Source: Brasenia schreberi
Taxonomy: Eukaryota > Streptophyta > Magnoliopsida > Nymphaeales > Cabombaceae
Length of the DNA stretch: 64,000 nt
Direction of reading: 5' to 3'
NCBI GenBank assembly: GCA_036023115.1
Contig: JAYKKT010000091.1
Span: forward strand, 34,645,501 to 34,709,500
In this document: positions 23,921 through 45,080 of the stretch, one piece after another
How the letters are laid out: each line of letters starts with the position of its first letter
Position numbering within the stretch: position 1 is the stretch's first letter
Notes under the pieces: generated by a model
Database searches by the model: none
Told to the model about the DNA's origin: nothing
The model's input: only the letters and a program-made list of their open reading frames with translations
Position numbers and translations under genes: made by a program

Positions 23921-24372
23921 TTGTTAGTTAAAAGAAGGGATCAATGTTATGACAATAATGGTGGCAAGCTTATGTTTTAAAAGACATGACTTGTTGAAAT
24001 TGAAATTTTCTTTAAAATGAGATTTTTCTAATTATGCTTCTGACTCTACTTGTTTCTTCTTCATTGATGTGCTTAGGAGCGATGAGATTCAAGAAGAAAG
24101 TCTAAATGATCAAAGTAATGATGATCCCACCATGTGTGTTGTAAGAAATAACTATCCAATTAACTTGAAGTGTCTATGCTAAATGATAATATCACGATCC
24201 AAGAATCACTAAATAATCAATATAAGTGTTCAAACACAAGTTGAATGAGATATATATTTTGAGATGGTATGTTTTAGATGAGCGATAGACTGCTTAAATA
24301 AATATTTTGGTTATTTGGAGTTATGTTTGGTGGACCCCACACCATTTTCGACATATTATTTAGATGTATAGA
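23921..24372. other. Unassigned, probably further Copia remnant
   Basis: Short open frames only, following on from the integrase remnant. No clear motif is seen. Confidence 0.3.
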
Positions 24373-25092
24373 TACAACAACTAAGCCTTTACCTATACTA
24401 GATGGGTTGACTACATTGATTCTTTGTTTTCACAAAGCTCTATCATGTGTCATGCGAAATGTTAACTCGATATAAACTAGATCACTCTTTATTGTTTCTT
24501 TCCAACACTTTTGTAGTCGTCCTCTTCCTCTTTTAAGATTTTCACAATATAGTTTTTTATATCTTCTTACGAGAGCATCCTTGGGTAGTCTTTCTATGTG
24601 TCCAAACCATCTTAAACGTTTTTTTCTCATTTTATCTTTTATTGGTGCTACTTTGAATTTGTTTCTAATAACCTTATTGTGTATAAGGTCTTTCCTTGTA
24701 TGATCGTTCATCCATCTCAACATCTTAATTTTTGCTACGGATATCTACTACACATGTTGATGACTAATTGTCCAATACTTAGAACCATAAAACATAGAGG
24801 TCTAATTGTTGCTCTATAATATTTACCTTTCAACTTCAATGGTAACTTCTTATCACATAGAATACCTCATGCCCCTCTCCATTTTAATCGATCGACATTA
24901 AGTGAGGGATGCAATGTGTGTCAATCTTAATTTTCATCTTTTGAAGTATCCAAACAATCAAACTTACATTCCATATATTATGTCTTTGTTCTACTAAATC
25001 GAAAGACTTTACTTTCTAACATTTCTCTCTATAGTTCCAATTTCCTATTAACTTTTTCTTTACTCATCCACTAACACAGTATCATCTGCAAA
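24373..25092 (-). mobile_element. 5'-truncated, diverged RTE-type LINE on the minus strand
   Basis: Begins on the plus strand with acaacaactaagcctttacc, the reverse complement of the family 3' end. The minus frame reads [38 protein letters not shown], and RGRGRLQKCWKETIKSDLVY. Homology stops at about 25092, just after the segment corresponding to the FADD RT motif (tcatctgcaaata). Confidence 0.85.
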
Positions 25093-25454
25093 TAGTGATG
25101 TGATTCTTAGTGATAATGCTTGAATGTTTTTGCACTCTTATGTTATATATATATATATATTGCTTTATCATTTTATACATTTTAAGATTTGTTGTTTTAA
25201 GTGTCTCGTTTACGTTTCTATTTTCGTTTCTATTTCTATTTCCATGCAACATGATGTGCCATCTTGTCTTGATTGCGTTGCTTACTAGAACCTACATTTG
25301 TGGTGGCACCAACTCAAAACTTATATTCTCATAAAATAATTGGTTTAATGAAGCTCAAAATTTTAAATAAGTTGATAAAAAAATAATAATGTCATGCAAC
25401 CATGGATTCCTATAGAGAATGACCATATTCTTGTATGTCTTGCAAAATTCGGTT

Positions 25455-25611
25455 ATATGAGAACTAGGGGTGGCAACCTGGACAAGCACGGGTTTAGATT
25501 CTCTCTTATTCAATGGGTGTGGGTTGGGTAAGGCAAAATGGGCTATATATGTGATATATATTATTTCTTATTACATATATTTATTATGTATTATTTATTA
25601 TAATATTATAG
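25455..25611. other. Unassigned AT-rich DNA
   Basis: Lies between two LINE copies. Near 25467 it starts with aggggtggcaacctgg, which resembles ends of non-autonomous hAT elements in plants, but no partner end is found. Confidence 0.2.
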
Positions 25612-27080
25612 CAAAAACAACAACTAAACCTTTTCTCAAACTAGATAGGGTCATTTATATGGATTATTTGTTTTTGTATCGATCAATCACGTGTCATGCT
25701 AGCAATTAATTCAACATAAACTAGATCATTCTTTATTGTTTCCTTGTAATATTGTTATAATCTTCTTCTTCTTTTAATATTTCACCATACACTTTCTCGT
25801 ACCTTCTTATCGGAGCTTCATTTGATCAACTCTCCACGTGTCCAAACTATTTTAAGTGATTTTCCCTCATATCATTTATTAGTGTTACTTTCAATTTATT
25901 TTTCATAACCTCATTATGTATACCATCTTTTCTTATGTACTTATATATCTATCTCAATATCTTCATTTATGATATATATATCTTTTGTACATGTTAATGA
26001 TTAACTACCCAATACTTAAACCATACAATATAGTGGACCTAATTACTACTATGTAATATTTAGCTTCTATGATATCTACTTGTCACATAAAATATCTAGT
26101 GCACCTCTCAATTTCAACCAAGCTGTATTTATTTTATACATAACATCATCAAATTTTTCATAGTCTGAAATGCAAAGCCTATGTATTTAAAGCTTAGGGA
26201 TGTAATGTATGTCAATCTTAATTTTCATGTCATCTAAAACAACCACATGATCAAACTTGCATTTCATATATTTTGTTCTTATTGTACTAATTCAGAAGCC
26301 TTTACTGTCTAATGTGTCTCATTCAATTTTAGGTTAACCCTTTTCATAGATTCATCCATTAACATAATATCAATAACATACACCAATGCATTTCATCATT
26401 TTGTATTGAATGTATTATGTTAATTTGTCAATAACCAATATAAATAAATACTGACTTAAAGTTGATCTTAATATAATTCAATATTAATTTTAAACAAATA
26501 TATTATGTTTTCATGAGTTCTCACATATATTTGTGCACCACCATACATACATGTTTGTTATAAAATTGATGTACGGCTATGAAACATGTCTTTTCTCTAA
26601 GGTAATTCAAAGACTATTTGTTGCTACCTTAATGTAAGATTTGTCTAATTCAAAAAATGCCATGTAACAATTTTTTCTTAAAAATGTTCTACAATATATC
26701 TTAATAGGTAAACAACTTCAAAGTAGATCGATATAATACAAATCAAAATTGGTTATTTGTTGCACCCGGTACTTGTCTCAACCTACATTCAATAATAATT
26801 TTTCATAATTTCATAGTATGCCCCGTCAACTTGTTCTTATACATGAGTATGATTGTACTATTTCTTCATTCTTAAGTATCTTTTGATTTCTCAATATTTC
26901 ATTAAATAACATTATAATCTAAGAGATAGATGTATCTCTTAGGAAATTTCATACTCTTATAAGAATATTATATGACGTTATGAATTTACCAAGTTTCATA
27001 AGTTTAAGAGGCTCTTTGACTTTGTTTCTTTGAATATGTTGATATAATTTATAGTTTATATATTATTTTAAGTTGGTTAG

Positions 27081-27361
27081 TGTTGGAAACGTGATTGCGT
27101 AGCAGAAAAGAAAAAGATCATACACAATGAAGCCCATCTTTCTCTCTCTTTCTTAATCTCAGAAACCTTCATCCCTAATACAACCTATCAACCCTTATAT
27201 AAGAAGCTGTAAAATATAAAATGACCAAAATACACCTAGTACAAAAATTACCAAAATACCCTTACACGTTCGGACAATTACAATAATACCTAAAACATCA
27301 AATTTACTGTCCTAAAATACCCAATATACTAAAACTGACTCTAAACTAATATTCTTCAACA
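27081..27361 (-). repeat. LTR (3' side in element orientation)
   Basis: Begins tgttggaaacgtg and ends ttcttcaaca. It matches 31508-31837 except for an extra block of about 50 bases in the other copy. Confidence 0.9.
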
Positions 27362-27496
27362 CCTCCCTCAAGTTGGGAGCGAGATACTACGAACTCCAAA
27401 CTTGCAAAAGAACCGCATGTGTCTATAACATTCTTCATATGTCTTTATCACTGGTTTAATCTTCAATAGCTTCTTTGGCTACAACATCTTCAATTC

Positions 27497-27755
27497 AGCC
27501 TTCCTGGCTGATCATATCAAGCAGCATCTCTGGCTGTAATATAAACTTAGCCTTCCTAGTTAATCATCTCAAGCAGCATCTCTGGTTGCAACATCAACTC
27601 AGTCATCCTGACTGATCATCTCAAGCAGCATCTTTGGCTGAAATATAAACTTAGCCTTCCTGACTAATCATATCAAGCAGCATCTATGGCTGCAATATCA
27701 ACTCAGCCTTCTTGGCTGATCATCTTAAGCCGCTACACTTCAAAAGTCATGTTTT
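27497..27755. repeat. 52-bp tandem repeat, about five units
   Basis: Units start at 27497, 27549, 27601, 27653 and 27705, exactly 52 bases apart. Each has agccttcctggctgatcat, then caagcagcatctctggctg, with few changes. The repeat lies inside the LTR element next to its polypurine tract. Confidence 0.88.
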
Positions 27756-27879
27756 TCCAATTCTTGAAAAATTTAATCTTTTATGGTAGAAGGTACCATC
27801 TCCACCATGCACACTAGCTGAAAAACTTGTTTTTACTTCACCACACTTATGGATCATTATGATGATCAAACCACCAACA

Positions 27880-28640
27880 AAACACTTGATAGAAGATGAA
27901 ATTGGATAAACCGATAATTCTAATGCAGTCACCCCTCTCTTTCACTTTCTTCTTTCAATCATAAAGTATGTTTTACAAATAGATAGAGGATTATCAAATA
28001 CTTAGAAGATGGAATTAGATAGGCTGACTATTCTGATGCAGTAGCCTCTCTCTTTCACTTTCTTCTTTCAATCATAAAGTATGGTCTTCAAATACATAGA
28101 AGATGAAATTAAGCCGTCTCTCACTTTCTTCTTGTCAATCACTAGAAGATGGAATAAAACTACCTTTCTCTCTTTCTTCTTTTCAAATTTTTAAGTCTCC
28201 AAGTAGTTAGAAGATAGAATTAGGCTGCTCTCTCACACTTTATTCTTATCAATCATTAGAAGATGGAATAGGACTGCCTTTCTCTCTTTCTTCTTTTCAA
28301 ACTTTTTCAGTCTTCAAATAGATAGAAGATGGAATTAGGCCGCCCTCTCTCACTTTCTTCTTGTCAATCATTAGAAGATGGAATGAACTGCCTTTTACTC
28401 TTTCTTCTTTTCAAACTTTTTCACTTTTGTGGTTGCTGTTGGTGCTTATACAACATAATATAGAAGATGGAATTTGGCATTGCACCCCCCTAGGAGCCAC
28501 CGTCATCTCTTTCTTCTTTATATTTTCCTGCGCTTTCTAACACAAGATAATATAGAAGATGGAATTTGACATGTGCAGTCCCTCTTAGGAGCCGTTACCC
28601 TCTCTTTCTTCTTTATATTTTTCTGTGCTTTCTTGGCTGC
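27880..28640. repeat. Degenerate minisatellite array
   Basis: Repeated blocks of tagaagatggaatta followed by a CT-rich segment (ctctctcactttcttctt) recur through the region with irregular spacing of about 50-130 bases. No coding potential. Part of the LTR element interior. Confidence 0.65.
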
Positions 28641-28695
28641 AATATTTTCAACAACTTCTTTGGACTAGATCAAATTGCGGTTGTGGTTTATGCCA

Positions 28696-29340
28696 TTAAC
28701 CATATCCAAATGAGAAAAACATTTGTTTCCCATCATCATCCTCTGAAACTTCATCATCCATTGGCGAGAACCTTGAGGTGTTCCTAGAATTTATGATCTC
28801 TTGCATTAACATTTCGTAGTGTTCAGCCAAATGTGAGGTGCTCGGTGCTGCTTCAACCCTCTGGTTGGTCTGTTGTTTTAATGCCTCAAGCTTAGTCTTC
28901 AAATCTTTCTCTAATGATTTTCCAGCCATAGCAGCTTCCAATTTTAGCTTATCAATCTTGCTCTTCAAATCTGATGTATTAATCACCTCCAAAATCTCTC
29001 GGCTTACCCATTCATTAAGTTTTGAAATTTGCTCTTTTAAAGCTGCTTGTCTTTGCTATTCAACATAGTCCACGACAAAAGTTTCTTCTTTTCGCACTAC
29101 TTGTTCAATGTTTAACTGCATGGGCTTCAATGCCTGACTCAAACTTAAGATAATATCTTGCTTCATTTTCTGGATTTTTTCTTTTAGCCCTTCATCCAGA
29201 TCTTCCACCTTTTGTCACACCAGCCCCTAAAATTTCCGCTCTCAATAGCTGAAGTTCCTCTTTCATATTAGATTGGTCCAACACACTCTGGAATCCCTTG
29301 TTTATGTCATGCTTCAGTGCCATGAGCCTATTATTCTCCT
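28696..29340 (-). pseudogene. Coiled-coil-rich open frame inside the LTR element
   Basis: The minus strand reads EVINTSDLKSKIDKLKLEAA, KSLEKDLKTKLEALKQQTNQ, and upstream KEKIQKMKQDIILSLSQALK with one in-frame stop (around 29055). Heptad-like Leu/Ile spacing and abundant Lys/Glu suggest a coiled coil. It ends with an acidic stretch (SEDDDGKQ). It may be a divergent gag of the element or another captured gene. I do not recognise it. Confidence 0.45.
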
Positions 29341-29977
29341 ATGTGATCTCCTTGGTATCTATCAGTTTGAATTCAAACTTACCAAATTAGGAGCCTCTGT
29401 TAGCCTCTGCGTGAATTCATCTTTGATTTTATGAATCTTTTCCTCAAGAACTAGGCCAATAGGTCATCCAAGTGAAGTTCTCGTTTTGATAACCTCCTTA
29501 CGCAACATGTCAAGCCTTTCTTGCAGGTCAAATGTGCTTAAAGCCTCCAAATATTCCTGTTCAACATCTCTTTTCTCAGAGGAAAGCAACTATCACCTTT
29601 GTCAACGGCATTTTCCATATCCCTTTTGTAGGAATTTCCCCAGCCCATGGAATAGAGACAATGTTGCATTTATGCCAATAGCAAACGGGATATTGCCTTT
29701 GTAAAAAAATCACCCATTTGGTTTTGATTTGATATGTCATCAGATCTATCCTTTGTACTTGAGATTACCAAATTAGAACAAGGTGAAGAAATCATAAGAT
29801 CCACTCTTACTGCAAAGTTGTTACATACATTTAGAGAGTCTGCCATAGGAATCCCTTCTTAAGCCTTAAGATGCATTAGAATCTTAACCTGAAGACAGAT
29901 GTGATCCTGGTTGCCTTTTTTGATATATGGAAATAAATCACCAAACTTGCCACAACATAGGCCCTGAGGCAAGACTC

Positions 29978-30021
29978 TAAGCCTCAAAATTTTATGCTCT
30001 AAGCCTCAAAATTTTATGCTC
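29978..30021. repeat. 22-bp tandem duplication
   Basis: taagcctcaaaattttatgctc occurs twice back to back. Confidence 0.85.
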
Positions 30022-30171
30022 GGTAGTTGGAAAAATTTATTTCTCAAAAAGCTGGCTTTTCGGGGGTAAAGAATAACCATTTTCACTCCACAACACCGAT
30101 AAATTTTTTCATGCTTATCATGGATGCAGTTTTCCCAAATGTACATCCATTGTCAGATGTGCCACCATTCA

Positions 30172-30660
30172 CTAGAAGTCTCCACAAGAGCAAATACCAT
30201 CTTTGAAGTGATGGAACCGAGCAGTATCCCTGACAAGTATCTCTCTGCCAACTATCTTCGACATAATCTTAGTAGCATTATGACAATCTAAACAAACTCT
30301 AAGATTTTTTACTACTCTTATCGACAAGTCTTGAGGTATAGATATCAAGCCAAACACAATTGCAAGCCTTTCACTGTGGTAGCAAAGCATTTGTTCCTTA
30401 TGTGCTTCCTCCACATCATGAAACACAGAGTTTATGTTTGGAACATAGCCTTCTTCAAATTTTCTCTCTCTGAATTTTCATCTTTCTTAAGCATTTGAGC
30501 AAATACTTGATATGTAGGTAAACATCTCTCTTAGGCATTTCATCGAACACTTGATGTGCAAGTGAATATTTTTCTTGAACATTTCATCGAACAATTGTCC
30601 TGTAGAGTTGAAGTTTCTATGAAACATTTCATCAAAGAGTTGGTCTACTGCATCATTTCA
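30172..30660 (-). pseudogene. PPR protein fragment ending in a DYW domain, captured
   Basis: The minus frame 30426-30172 reads the C-terminal DYW region of a plant PPR editing factor: [60 protein letters not shown] then stop. The usual final Asp-Tyr-Trp appears as Asp-Phe-stop. The zinc/cytidine-deaminase-like residues are visible (H-S-E, C-x2-C-H, C-x-C). Upstream, 30430-30660 contains PPR-like phrases in shifted frames (QLFDEMF). Repeat and E-type regions are missing or scrambled, so this is a fragment. In intact family members it would act in organellar C-to-U RNA editing; none is expected here. Confidence 0.82.
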
Positions 30661-30689
30661 TCTTACATGCTATCGACATCTTCTATCTT

Positions 30690-30930
30690 TACTGCCTACT
30701 TGGACAAAGCCAGGGCACATCAGGTTATAGCAGCCCTTACCACCAGCCGTCCAATCAAGGAAAAGTCTTATGTTATTGTCACTGTATATATGTTCATAAA
30801 CGTGATATCCGACAAATATACTCTCAAGGCCTTTGTCACCTTGAGCAGCAAAGGCTATCCTGGCTGAACTAAACTCCTTAGGCGATTTTGTGCAAGGGTT
30901 CCAAACATTGATAGCTACTGCACCGTTTTC
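30690..30930 (-). pseudogene. Neprosin (DUF239) domain fragment, captured
   Basis: Inside the minus frame 31116-30670 lies INVWNPCTKSPKEFSSARIA, then GYHVYEHIYSDNNIRLFLDW, GCYNLMCPGFVQV. The W-N-P, S-x-x-x-I, Y-x-D-N-N-x-R-L-F and G-C-Y-N-L-x-C-x-G-F-V-Q signatures match the plant neprosin/DUF239 family, whose characterised members include a secreted prolyl endopeptidase. Only the central part is present, with no signal peptide and no end. Confidence 0.72.
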
Positions 30931-30993
30931 AATTTCAATTAAACTAGCCAACATATCATTTACCAAACAGAAGTGGACAAATATACACACCAT

Positions 30994-31285
30994 AGCCATG
31001 TCATCTGCGAAATAAATATCATGATTCCCTTCAAAGTAGGGGAACAGATCTTTCAGCCAGGCCATGTCAACATCATTGTACATTACACTATAGCCAAGCT
31101 CCAAAATATTTAGCAAGTGACAAGGCCTACATGATGTGAAATTTAAGAATCCATATGATCCAAACTTATAAGCTGTCTGAGCATCTGGGGCAGGAGGGAC
31201 CAGGACAGTATGTCCTCGCCACTTCTCATTTACCTTGTAAAGTGTCGCATAATCCTAAGCAATGACCAATACCTTCTCCTCATGC
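30994..31285 (-). pseudogene. GT77-type nucleotide-sugar transferase fragment, captured
   Basis: The minus strand reads VLVIA-stop-DYATLYKVNEKW, HTVLVPPAPDAQTAYKFGSY, GFLNFTSCRP, then LELGYSVMYNDVDMAWLKDL and FEGNHDIYFADDMA. The YNDVDMxWL motif with its DxD-like Asp residues and the later FxDDM are typical of plant GT77-like transferases that use nucleotide sugars in the Golgi. One in-frame stop (about 31255) is present. The frame then runs on into the neprosin-like piece, making a chimeric open frame. Confidence 0.75.
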
Positions 31286-31507
31286 TTCTGCTTTTTTTTG
31301 GTCTATGAATCCTGGGTAAGCCAAAAACACCTTCAACCACTGAATCCGTCAATGGGTCCCCACCTAGACACTCTTAATACCCAGATACCTTCGGGAACAA
31401 TGTCGTACGATTTTCCCTATGAAACGCAGCTCGAAACATGCCGAAAATTCAACCTATACTGAAACTGCGATTTGTGCTCCAACACAACTTCTAGCGCTTT
31501 GATACCA

Positions 31508-31837
31508 TGTTGGAAACGTGATTGCGCAGCGAAAAAGAAAAAGATCATACACAATGAAGAGGAAATTTGGAGATCGAAAGAGGGTGCAAACCTCCAATAG
31601 AGGCCGCCCCCTCTTTCTCTCTCTTTGTTAATCTCAGCAACCTTCATCCCTAATATAACCTATCAGCCTTTATATAAGGAGCTGAAAAATGTAAAATAAC
31701 CAAAATACCCCTAGTGTAGAAAATTACCAAAATGCCCTTGCGAGTTCAAACAATTACAATAATACCTAAAACATCAAATTTACTGTCCTAAAACCTCCAA
31801 TATACTAAAACTGACTCTAAACTCATATTCTTCAATA
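31508..31837 (-). repeat. LTR (5' side in element orientation)
   Basis: Matches 27081-27361, with an extra block of about 50 bases near 31558-31610. The terminal dinucleotide has mutated (ttcaata). Confidence 0.9.
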
Positions 31838-33570
31838 GTTAGTTCTTATAAGCTAATACTAGCACTTATAATTTTTGTTAAGAAACTTATAAAATTAATA
31901 TTTTCATATATTCGCTTGTCACTAGAATCTTCACATCTCATTTTTGAGATGCATCTAACAAAAGTAAGATCTATAATTTTTCTATCTATAGACTTTGTTA
32001 TCTTAAAAACATGTTTTCACATTATTTTAAATTTAGCTTTTATATAAATACTCCCAAGTTTTGCCTTTTATTTCATTTTGTTTTTGCTTATTTCTTTGCC
32101 TTCTTATAACTTTTGTCATGTTTCCTCAACATTGTTATTATAACGTAATTTGTACCATACTCTCTTGGCATTTTATTTCACATTACTTCACTCTATCATC
32201 AAGCTTCTTTTATGCCGGTATCCCTCTCTTAGATTTATCTAACAACTTTTGTATCACTTTCTAATATGCTTAGCAATATTATTTCATATGTCATAAGTTG
32301 TACCTATATAATTTGAATCAAGCTTCTTTTATGTCAGTATCCCTCTCTTAGATTTATCTAACTTTTTTATCACTTTCTAATATGATTAACAATATTATTT
32401 CATATGTCATAAGTTGTACCTATATAATTTGAAGCATCTCCTTGAATAACTTTTGTATAAATACATATTCATTCTCATTTTTGGTGTTCCACTATTTTCT
32501 TCGAGTAGCTCTATGCATTATTTGCCTCTTTAATCATTTTCTTACTTGTAAACCATAATTAAAAATCCAATTTGAGTGGTTAAGCTTTATCCTAAAACTA
32601 CTTTGAAATCCTCACAATACTATCTAAATTTTTTCCTAAAAGTAAAATAATCAATTTGTATTTGTAACAAGCTACTCTTATAAGTAATTAAATTTTAGAT
32701 AGCATATGTCGTAGTAAAATTTAAAATTTCCTTATCTTCCTCCTTTAAACCTCTAAAACCATAGTTTTCACAAATATCTTGATATTGGAAAACCTCTAAA
32801 ATTCAAATAAGGTAATTCATTTAGATCTCCTCCTAAACAAATCGCCTCTCTTTAGAAAAATATTTGAAACCTTATTTAATTTATTCCAAGATGCCTTATT
32901 TATGCTATCTTCTAATCTTATTTAAGGTACATAAGCACAAACTACATTCAATACATATACTTGTAACACTAATTTTACCATATTATAATTTGGTCCCCTT
33001 TATCTACCACTATTATTTAAATCTCTATTTACAATAATACGAACCCTATTTCGAGAATTTTTGTCTTGAATACTACAGTTTAAAATGTGTGTTTTCAGTC
33101 TCTTTTGTTTGTTCTCTAACCCATTTGCTTCTTGTAAACATAGAATATAAATCTCTCTTAATAATACTATCTACTACATCCATTAGCTTGCTAGTAAATA
33201 TTTTAATATTTTAAGTACTGAAATGAATCTTATTATCTATGATTAACTTCCTTACCCTTACATTGTCCATGATAAAAATATGAAATCTCTTTTTATATTT
33301 TGTTATTCGAATAACAATAAAGAAGAACTAACTTCTTTACCCGTACCTGTCAAGATGTAAAAGCATCTCTATAATTGATTTACTATGTTCAGGTGAATAC
33401 GTAAATACTCTCTTACTTTTAGCTACATTAAGGCTATGCAATACTAAGAGAGAACCCAAGAAAATGCTTACAATGTCTAGAACTATAATAGTAAATCTGA
33501 CAATTTTACGATAGTTGTAAGAAGACTACAGTGCACCCCCCTTCTTTCACTTGTGGGCTTGAGACGGACC

Positions 33571-35388
33571 ACAACAAGGTTTATTACTTAATATAATATT
33601 ATTTAATATTAATCATATAAATAGTTATGCATATTTATCTTAACATTAATTGACTAACATTATAATTATAACTTAACGAACACCAATTGCTATTTAATAT
33701 ATTTTAACTAATATTTGTATAGTATAATTACTACTAATTTATATTTAGCATATATTACTCAATATTTGTATATTTTTTTGTTGTTTATTGATATAAGCTA
33801 ACATGGCATTGATATGGCTCAAGTATCGTATCAATAGGCCCGCATCATGATGTTTTCATGTTAGAGGTCCCTTTTAATTTTAGTGACTAAGAAGTTATGT
33901 CTGAAAATGTCAAAAGTTAAAGCCGTCTTTTATGAATTGTTTTCTGACATAATATATTAGAACGCACAAAGAAGAGCAATTAGCAACTAGAAATGCACGT
34001 ATAGATACTATATATGAAAAAATGAATCCCACTATTGATGCTTTTTCAGCGAATATCACATGGATAAAAACAACTTCGGTACCACTAACGATGAAGGAAA
34101 ACCAATCCATACAGGGTAAGCAATAAACAATCAAACTACCGAGTTGAAAGAGACACAGCATCAGCGACACCCTGGCAGCGACGAGGAGATTCAGGGAGGT
34201 TCGGGGAGATAAATGGCATAACACGAGGAAAGATGTGAGAGAAAAAGTGGGGAACTAATTGTGGTTGTTGATGCTTTTCATGAATGATGGTTGTCGATGC
34301 TCCAATCTATAAAACGCTTGTTCGGATAGAAAGATAAGATGGCAACGTTTGCCTTCACAATCTGAAGTATTTGGCGTGCACGCAGTGAGAAAATCTTTGA
34401 GAGTATTTCTCGCTCTCCGTTCACTAGCGTTCGGGTTTTCAGATGAATGTAAAATCCATTTCTTGCCTTTATCTCTCATGGTTTTGGTCAATTGTTTTAA
34501 AAGATCTGAGCTTTGATGTCTTTGTTTGGGAAATCTCCATCTGTACAAGTTTCTGCTAAGCTATTTGGAGTGCATTCTCCGTTCCATTTCATTAATAAAA
34601 TCTCTACCTTTGGTAGAAAAAAGAAACTTAATTTGCTGGAAACCCACATCCGGATTTCAGGATAATCGCATGGACGGAGAAACTCTTCCATGCTGATTCA
34701 CGAGGCATTACTCAGCCGTTTCAACTCTTTCTAAAATTTATATATTCTATGTCAAACTTTCTAGCAGTTCGTGTAACGAGGACTCTGTGAACAGTAACGG
34801 TTGTGTTGCGTAAATCTAGTTTGTGTTTTTTTCTCTTATTTTGCTTGGGTATTTGCCATGAAGCATTTCCTGTAAAAGATGTCATATTTTGGAGTTGTAA
34901 CTTGGCAAATTGGTGCTTCCACCATACACTCCAGCGATTCAAGAACAATATCTCATGTATATGATGTTGGGAGCTGAGCTGCCATATTTCGGCGAGTCAT
35001 GGTGGGGAAACGGATGGTAGTAATGGAAACGAGATTCTGCGGATTCGGGCTGATCTCTCTCTATCAAATTTACTCAATTTCATAGTAAAATATTGTGGAT
35101 GGATTTGGAAAGAGCATGCCAAAAGAAGGAACGTTTTCGAAATTAGTAGAAAGGGAGGGGCTGATCTGAAAAAACGCTTGTTCTTCTTTTTAGAAGTTTG
35201 TCTAATTAATGTAAAAAACAGAATAAAGCAAAAAAAAAAAAAAGAAAGAAGAGGAAAAAAAGGTAGATGGCCGTGCCTTCTCGCAGGGCCTGCTCGACAA
35301 GCTTCTAAGCATTGGAAGCTAGAGTCGATCTTTGAGAGGTGGGTGGCAAGAGAAAGGGAAAGGGAAAGAGGGAGAGGGGAGAACTACT
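33571..35388. other. Upstream region of the UBA3 gene
   Basis: 33600-33800 is very AT-rich. 33900-35000 has several minus-strand frames (33910-34224, 34255-34548, 34497-34691) without family resemblance. The last 200 bases before the UBA3 ATG are purine-rich and probably hold its promoter and 5' UTR. Confidence 0.4.

Positions 35389-45080
<9,692 letters not shown>

Larger units (their letters stand above)
27081..31837 (-). mobile_element. Non-autonomous LTR element carrying host-gene-like fragments
   Basis: LTRs at 27081-27361 and 31508-31837 share the start tgttggaaacgtgattgcg and the end tattcttcaa(c/t)a. A target duplication GTTAG flanks it (27076-27080 and 31838-31842). The primer-binding site (minus strand tggtatcaaagcgctag, 31491-31507) and the polypurine tract (plus cctccctcaagttggg, after 27361) show minus-strand orientation. 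No protease, integrase or RT is visible inside. The interior holds tandem repeats, a coiled-coil frame, and pieces resembling a PPR-DYW protein, a neprosin protein and a GT77-type glycosyltransferase, all in the element's orientation. It is inserted into an old LINE. It would need enzymes in trans for mobility. Captured sequences are inference from motif reading. Confidence 0.85.
25612..33570 (-). mobile_element. Old near-full-length RTE-type LINE, split by an LTR element
   Basis: The minus-strand LINE starts at its 3' tail (plus: caaaaacaacaactaaacc, 25612) and is colinear with the young copy at 60.4-63.9 kb. It carries 3' end and RT up to 27080, is interrupted by the LTR element 27081-31837, and resumes at 31843 with the linker and endonuclease (for example the segment matching the LQETKWV region near 33110) to about 33570. 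The LINE parts sum to about 3.2 kb, the length of an intact family member. Divergence is heavy and there is no open frame, so it is much older than the copies at the right end. The far end is approximate. Confidence 0.8.

Noticed and set aside
27497..28640. CRISPR-like regular repeats
   Set aside because: The units are contiguous tandem repeats without unique spacers, in a plant LTR element. Not a CRISPR array.
33910..34948. Cluster of minus-strand frames upstream of UBA3
   Set aside because: No family motif, no consistent splice pattern, and ordinary AT-rich composition.
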